7,397 nt of DNA from Desulfobacteraceae bacterium (lineage in GTDB: Bacteria > Desulfobacterota > Desulfobacteria > Desulfobacterales > SURF-7), in contig JAUXCK010000130.1 of NCBI GenBank assembly GCA_030618925.1, positions 1 through 7,397 of the forward strand. The letters run 5' to 3'. Of this stretch, positions 6,572 to 7,397 are shown in pieces. The position numbers were made by a program, and so were the translations under genes. The stretch's first letter is position 1. Every line of letters begins with the position of its first letter. The notes beneath the pieces are model-generated. The model did no database searches, had not been told where the DNA came from, and worked only from the letters and a program-made list of their open reading frames with translations.

Positions 6572-7397
6572 ATGCAAGGTATGGCCTATGGAAGGGATAT
6601 GGAAGTCGTCAAACGGTTGAATCCTGAGCCCATGACGGCCGATGAAACATCGGCGCAGGCAGGGATCAATGATGTGGATTTTGACATTTTTACCCACAAA
6701 GTCAACATGATCGCCCAGGAAGGAAAAGAGACCACCATGAAGCTCGGAGCGTCTTCAGGAATGCGCTGGGGCGATGTGGCCTTCGGGGTGTATACGTCAC
6801 TGGGGGATCTGGCCGTTGTGGCTACCGGTATCTGGTTTCATGCGGTTCTGGGGCAGATTCCGGTGAAATATATTATCAAACACTGGATCGATGAACCCTC
6901 CGTGGGCGTGAAAGAGGGGGACTCTTTTTTCTGGAACGACCCCTTTTACGGTGGGGTCCATGGGGCCGACATGGGGCTCTGCGTTCCGGTTTTCTATGAT
7001 GGAGAACTGGTCTGTTTTACCGGAGCGGTGGTTCACACCGGGGAGTGTGGGGGTACGGATCCGGGCGGCATGAGCCTGCGGGCCCGGTCAAAATACGATG
7101 AAGGGCTTCTGGTTCCGCCCCTGAAGGTGGGGGAAAATTATGCCCTTAAAGAGGATGTGCTCACCATGTTCGGCGCCATGACAAGGGATCCCAGGACCAT
7201 GATCCTGGACATCAAGGCGCGCCTGGCGGCCTGCCGCATTGCCCAGCGTCGCATCGTAGATCTGATTGACGAAAAGGGCGTGGCCTTTTTCAAGGGGGCC
7301 TTGCGCCGAATTCTGATGGTGACCGGACAGGCGGCCCGTAAAAAGGTGTCGCTTTTAAACGACGGCGTTTTCAGGCAGCCCCGGAAGTCGGAGGCCA
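6572..7397 (+). CDS. HyuB-like catalytic subunit of an acetone/acetophenone-type carboxylase, 5' part (runs off the window)
   Basis: An open frame starts at ATG 6572, 6 nt after GGAGG (6561-6565), and stays open to the right edge: 275 codons of a protein that is normally 550-770 residues. It matches the hydantoinase B / 5-oxoprolinase B family, notably in WNDPFYGGVHGADMG (121-135), PVFYDGELVCFTGAVVH (139-155), TGECGG (156-161) and the later EDVLTMFGAMTRDPRTMILDIKA. His130 and Asp133 (HxxD) and His155, 22 residues after the Asp, reproduce the spacing of the metal ligands I recall for the acetone carboxylase alpha subunit (His150, Asp153, His175 with Mn). This subunit would carry the active site where the activated ketone is carboxylated. 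It follows the second HyuA gene by 34 nt and is surely in the same transcription unit. The remaining part and any later genes, such as a CoA ligase for the product, lie outside the window. Confidence 0.9.
   Translation, partial: MQGMAYGRDMEVVKRLNPEPMTADETSAQAGINDVDFDIFTHKVNMIAQEGKETTMKLGASSGMRWGDVAFGVYTSLGDLAVVATGIWFHAVLGQIPVKYIIKHWIDEPSVGVKEGDSFFWNDPFYGGVHGADMGLCVPVFYDGELVCFTGAVVHTGECGGTDPGGMSLRARSKYDEGLLVPPLKVGENYALKEDVLTMFGAMTRDPRTMILDIKARLAACRIAQRRIVDLIDEKGVAFFKGALRRILMVTGQAARKKVSLLNDGVFRQPRKSEA

Noticed and set aside
4402..6573. A 723-codon open frame on the minus strand, opposite the second HyuA gene.
   Set aside because: Its product is rich in His, Gly, Arg and Gln with no recognisable domain, and it mirrors nearly the whole of a clearly conserved gene. 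It is a codon-bias shadow, although its length is striking.

Overview
The window carries the 5' part of an operon for a multi-subunit ATP-dependent carboxylase of the acetone/acetophenone carboxylase type, preceded by its probable TetR-family regulator and, at the left edge, by the remains of an IS200-like transposase. The organism cannot be named from sequence alone. The moderately GC-rich coding style, the REP-associated-type transposase remnant and this combination of genes would suit an anaerobic proteobacterium, and I would guess a sulfate reducer of the former Deltaproteobacteria. That placement is inference.

Layout. Positions 1-142 (minus strand) hold the N-terminal end of a Y1 (HUH) transposase with an in-frame TAG at codon 45, so it looks dead. 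Positions 143-394 are AT-rich and non-coding; they hold a TTGACA -35 box followed at once by two identical perfect palindromes that together form a 16-bp-arm inverted repeat. A TetR-type regulator (395-991, probable TTG start) follows. Then come five tightly packed plus-strand genes: a HyuA-like ASKHA ATPase (1050-3092), a small two-CxxC zinc protein like the acetone carboxylase gamma subunit (3089-3418), a uroporphyrinogen-decarboxylase-fold protein without the usual metal ligands (3415-4365), a second HyuA-like ATPase (4393-6537) and a HyuB-like catalytic subunit that runs off the right edge (6572-7397+). The first three genes are joined by two 4-nt ATGA overlaps, and the later gaps are 27 and 34 nt. 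All five have good Shine-Dalgarno sequences except possibly the third, which can rely on translational coupling.

How it may work. In acetophenone carboxylase (Apc) of Aromatoleum aromaticum, as I recall it, two different HyuA-type subunits, a small zinc subunit and a HyuB-type subunit form the core, and a loosely bound subunit of about 34 kDa completes the enzyme. The HyuA-type subunits are thought to phosphorylate bicarbonate and the ketone (enol), and the HyuB-type subunit joins the two to give a beta-keto acid. This window has the same four core types plus a protein of about 35 kDa, which argues for a ketone or related carboxylase rather than a simple hydantoinase or 5-oxoprolinase. The substrate is not determined by the sequence. 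The regulator's C-terminal half resembles TetR proteins that respond to acyl-CoA thioesters, which would suit induction by a downstream CoA ester of the carboxylation product.

The most unusual points are the UroD-fold gene placed inside the carboxylase operon with its catalytic metal site gone, the clear divergence between the two HyuA paralogues, and the duplicated palindromic operator.
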